From the NCBI GenBank assembly GCA_947258565.1, contig CAMYJB010000011.1, positions 101,944 to 165,943 on the forward strand: a stretch of 64,000 bases of DNA, in the 5' to 3' direction. Both the position numbers and the translations under genes were made by a program. Position 1 is the stretch's first letter. Each line of letters begins with the position of its first letter. Shown here piece after piece: positions 63,715 through 64,000 of this stretch. The stretch is from an uncultured Woeseiaceae bacterium. Its GTDB lineage: Bacteria > Pseudomonadota > Gammaproteobacteria > Steroidobacterales > Woeseiaceae. The notes under the pieces are model-generated. The model saw only the letters and a list, made by a program, of their open reading frames with translations. It was not told the DNA's origin and searched no databases.

Positions 63715-63959
63715 GTGGGATTGAACCAGAGCGCGCACTGGGGCCGCAGTGGATCCGCCGGGTCCAAATATCAGGATTTTCTAATACGCTAATGAAGAGT
63801 ACCTGCAATACTGCACTCGAAAGCTGAATACGTACTTGTACCGAGAGCCTGACGGCGCGTTCCTATCTTCGGCTGTCGCACTTTGCCTGTACTATTCAGC
63901 GTGACAAATAAGATTACCGGCAGGTACATCTGCCCGTACCAACTCGCAGGGTGACCAAA

Positions 63960-64000
63960 ATGGCAAGATTCATGAATCGCGCGAGCCGAATTGCATCTCT
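63960..64000 (+). CDS. start of a gene cut by the right edge
   Basis: ATG 63960 preceded by AGGGTGA opens MARFMNRASRIAS and runs off the window after 13 full codons. The basic start could be a signal peptide. The product cannot be told. No CTGAC-N4-GTCAG site was found upstream. Confidence 0.4.
   Translation, partial: MARFMNRASRIAS

Overview
The window is high-GC, densely packed bacterial chromosome with many ATGA- or TGATG-coupled genes. A complete Na+-translocating NADH:quinone reductase operon (nqrABCDEF-apbE-nqrM), DUF3604, HupE/UreJ, fasciclin and many multiheme cytochromes point to a marine or sediment gammaproteobacterium, perhaps Woeseiaceae-like. The family-level placement is inference. 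No tRNA, rRNA, insertion sequence or CRISPR array was seen.

Layout. 1-5.9 kb: the start of an NHL-repeat protein leaving the left edge, a DUF3313-type lipoprotein, the decayed tail of a second DUF3604 gene, an intact DUF3604 lipoprotein, and a PpiC-HupE pair. 6-8.6 kb: a partner-switch signalling set (class III cyclase-like protein, GAF-PP2C phosphatase, RsbW-like kinase, STAS antagonist). 8.6-15.3 kb: an ECF sigma factor, its membrane anti-sigma factor, a membrane-anchored protein made of 33 nine-residue repeats, a large exported gluzincin-type protein and a PrsW intramembrane protease. 15.5-22.6 kb: flavin reductase-like protein, M20 peptidase, a DUF1611 gene with an in-frame stop, a SOUL gene that lost its 3' end, SDR, fasciclin, an FeS-type photolyase and an epimerase-like protein. 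22.7-34.7 kb: a MacAB/Lol-like ABC exporter, DUF4956, phospholipase D lipoprotein, DUF481, class I aldolase, two TM2 proteins, M48 protease and an NPP-type phosphodiesterase. 34.7-43.3 kb: UbiA/MenA-like prenyltransferase, the Nqr operon and a CBS protein.

43.3-64 kb is an anaerobic-respiration island with 41 c-type heme motifs. It encodes three kinds of inner-membrane quinone-linked module: a tetraheme cytochrome-FeS-NrfD set, a NapC/NirT-like hexaheme protein, and an 11-heme cytochrome c fused to a cytochrome b domain. With these are a Wolinella-type fumarate reductase, a diheme cytochrome, a radical-SAM HemN/HemW-like protein, an FNR-type regulator, and octaheme and decaheme lipoproteins that start with collagen-like Gly-X-Y tethers. 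The architectures recall CbcSTU, ImcH and CbcL of Geobacter together with OmcA/MtrC-like surface cytochromes, so a route from quinol to the cell surface is a reasonable hypothesis. The two surface cytochrome genes share a duplicated leader holding an FNR-geometry palindrome (CTGAC-N4-GTCAG) centred at the class II activator position of an inferred promoter. The adjacent FNR-family gene is the obvious candidate regulator.

Stretches over 300 bases without a gene: 674-1006 (candidate promoter and long leader of the NHL gene), 57880-58332 and 60694-61033 (regulatory leaders of the two cytochromes, the latter with a terminator), and 63626-63959 (two hairpin terminators, otherwise nothing recognised).
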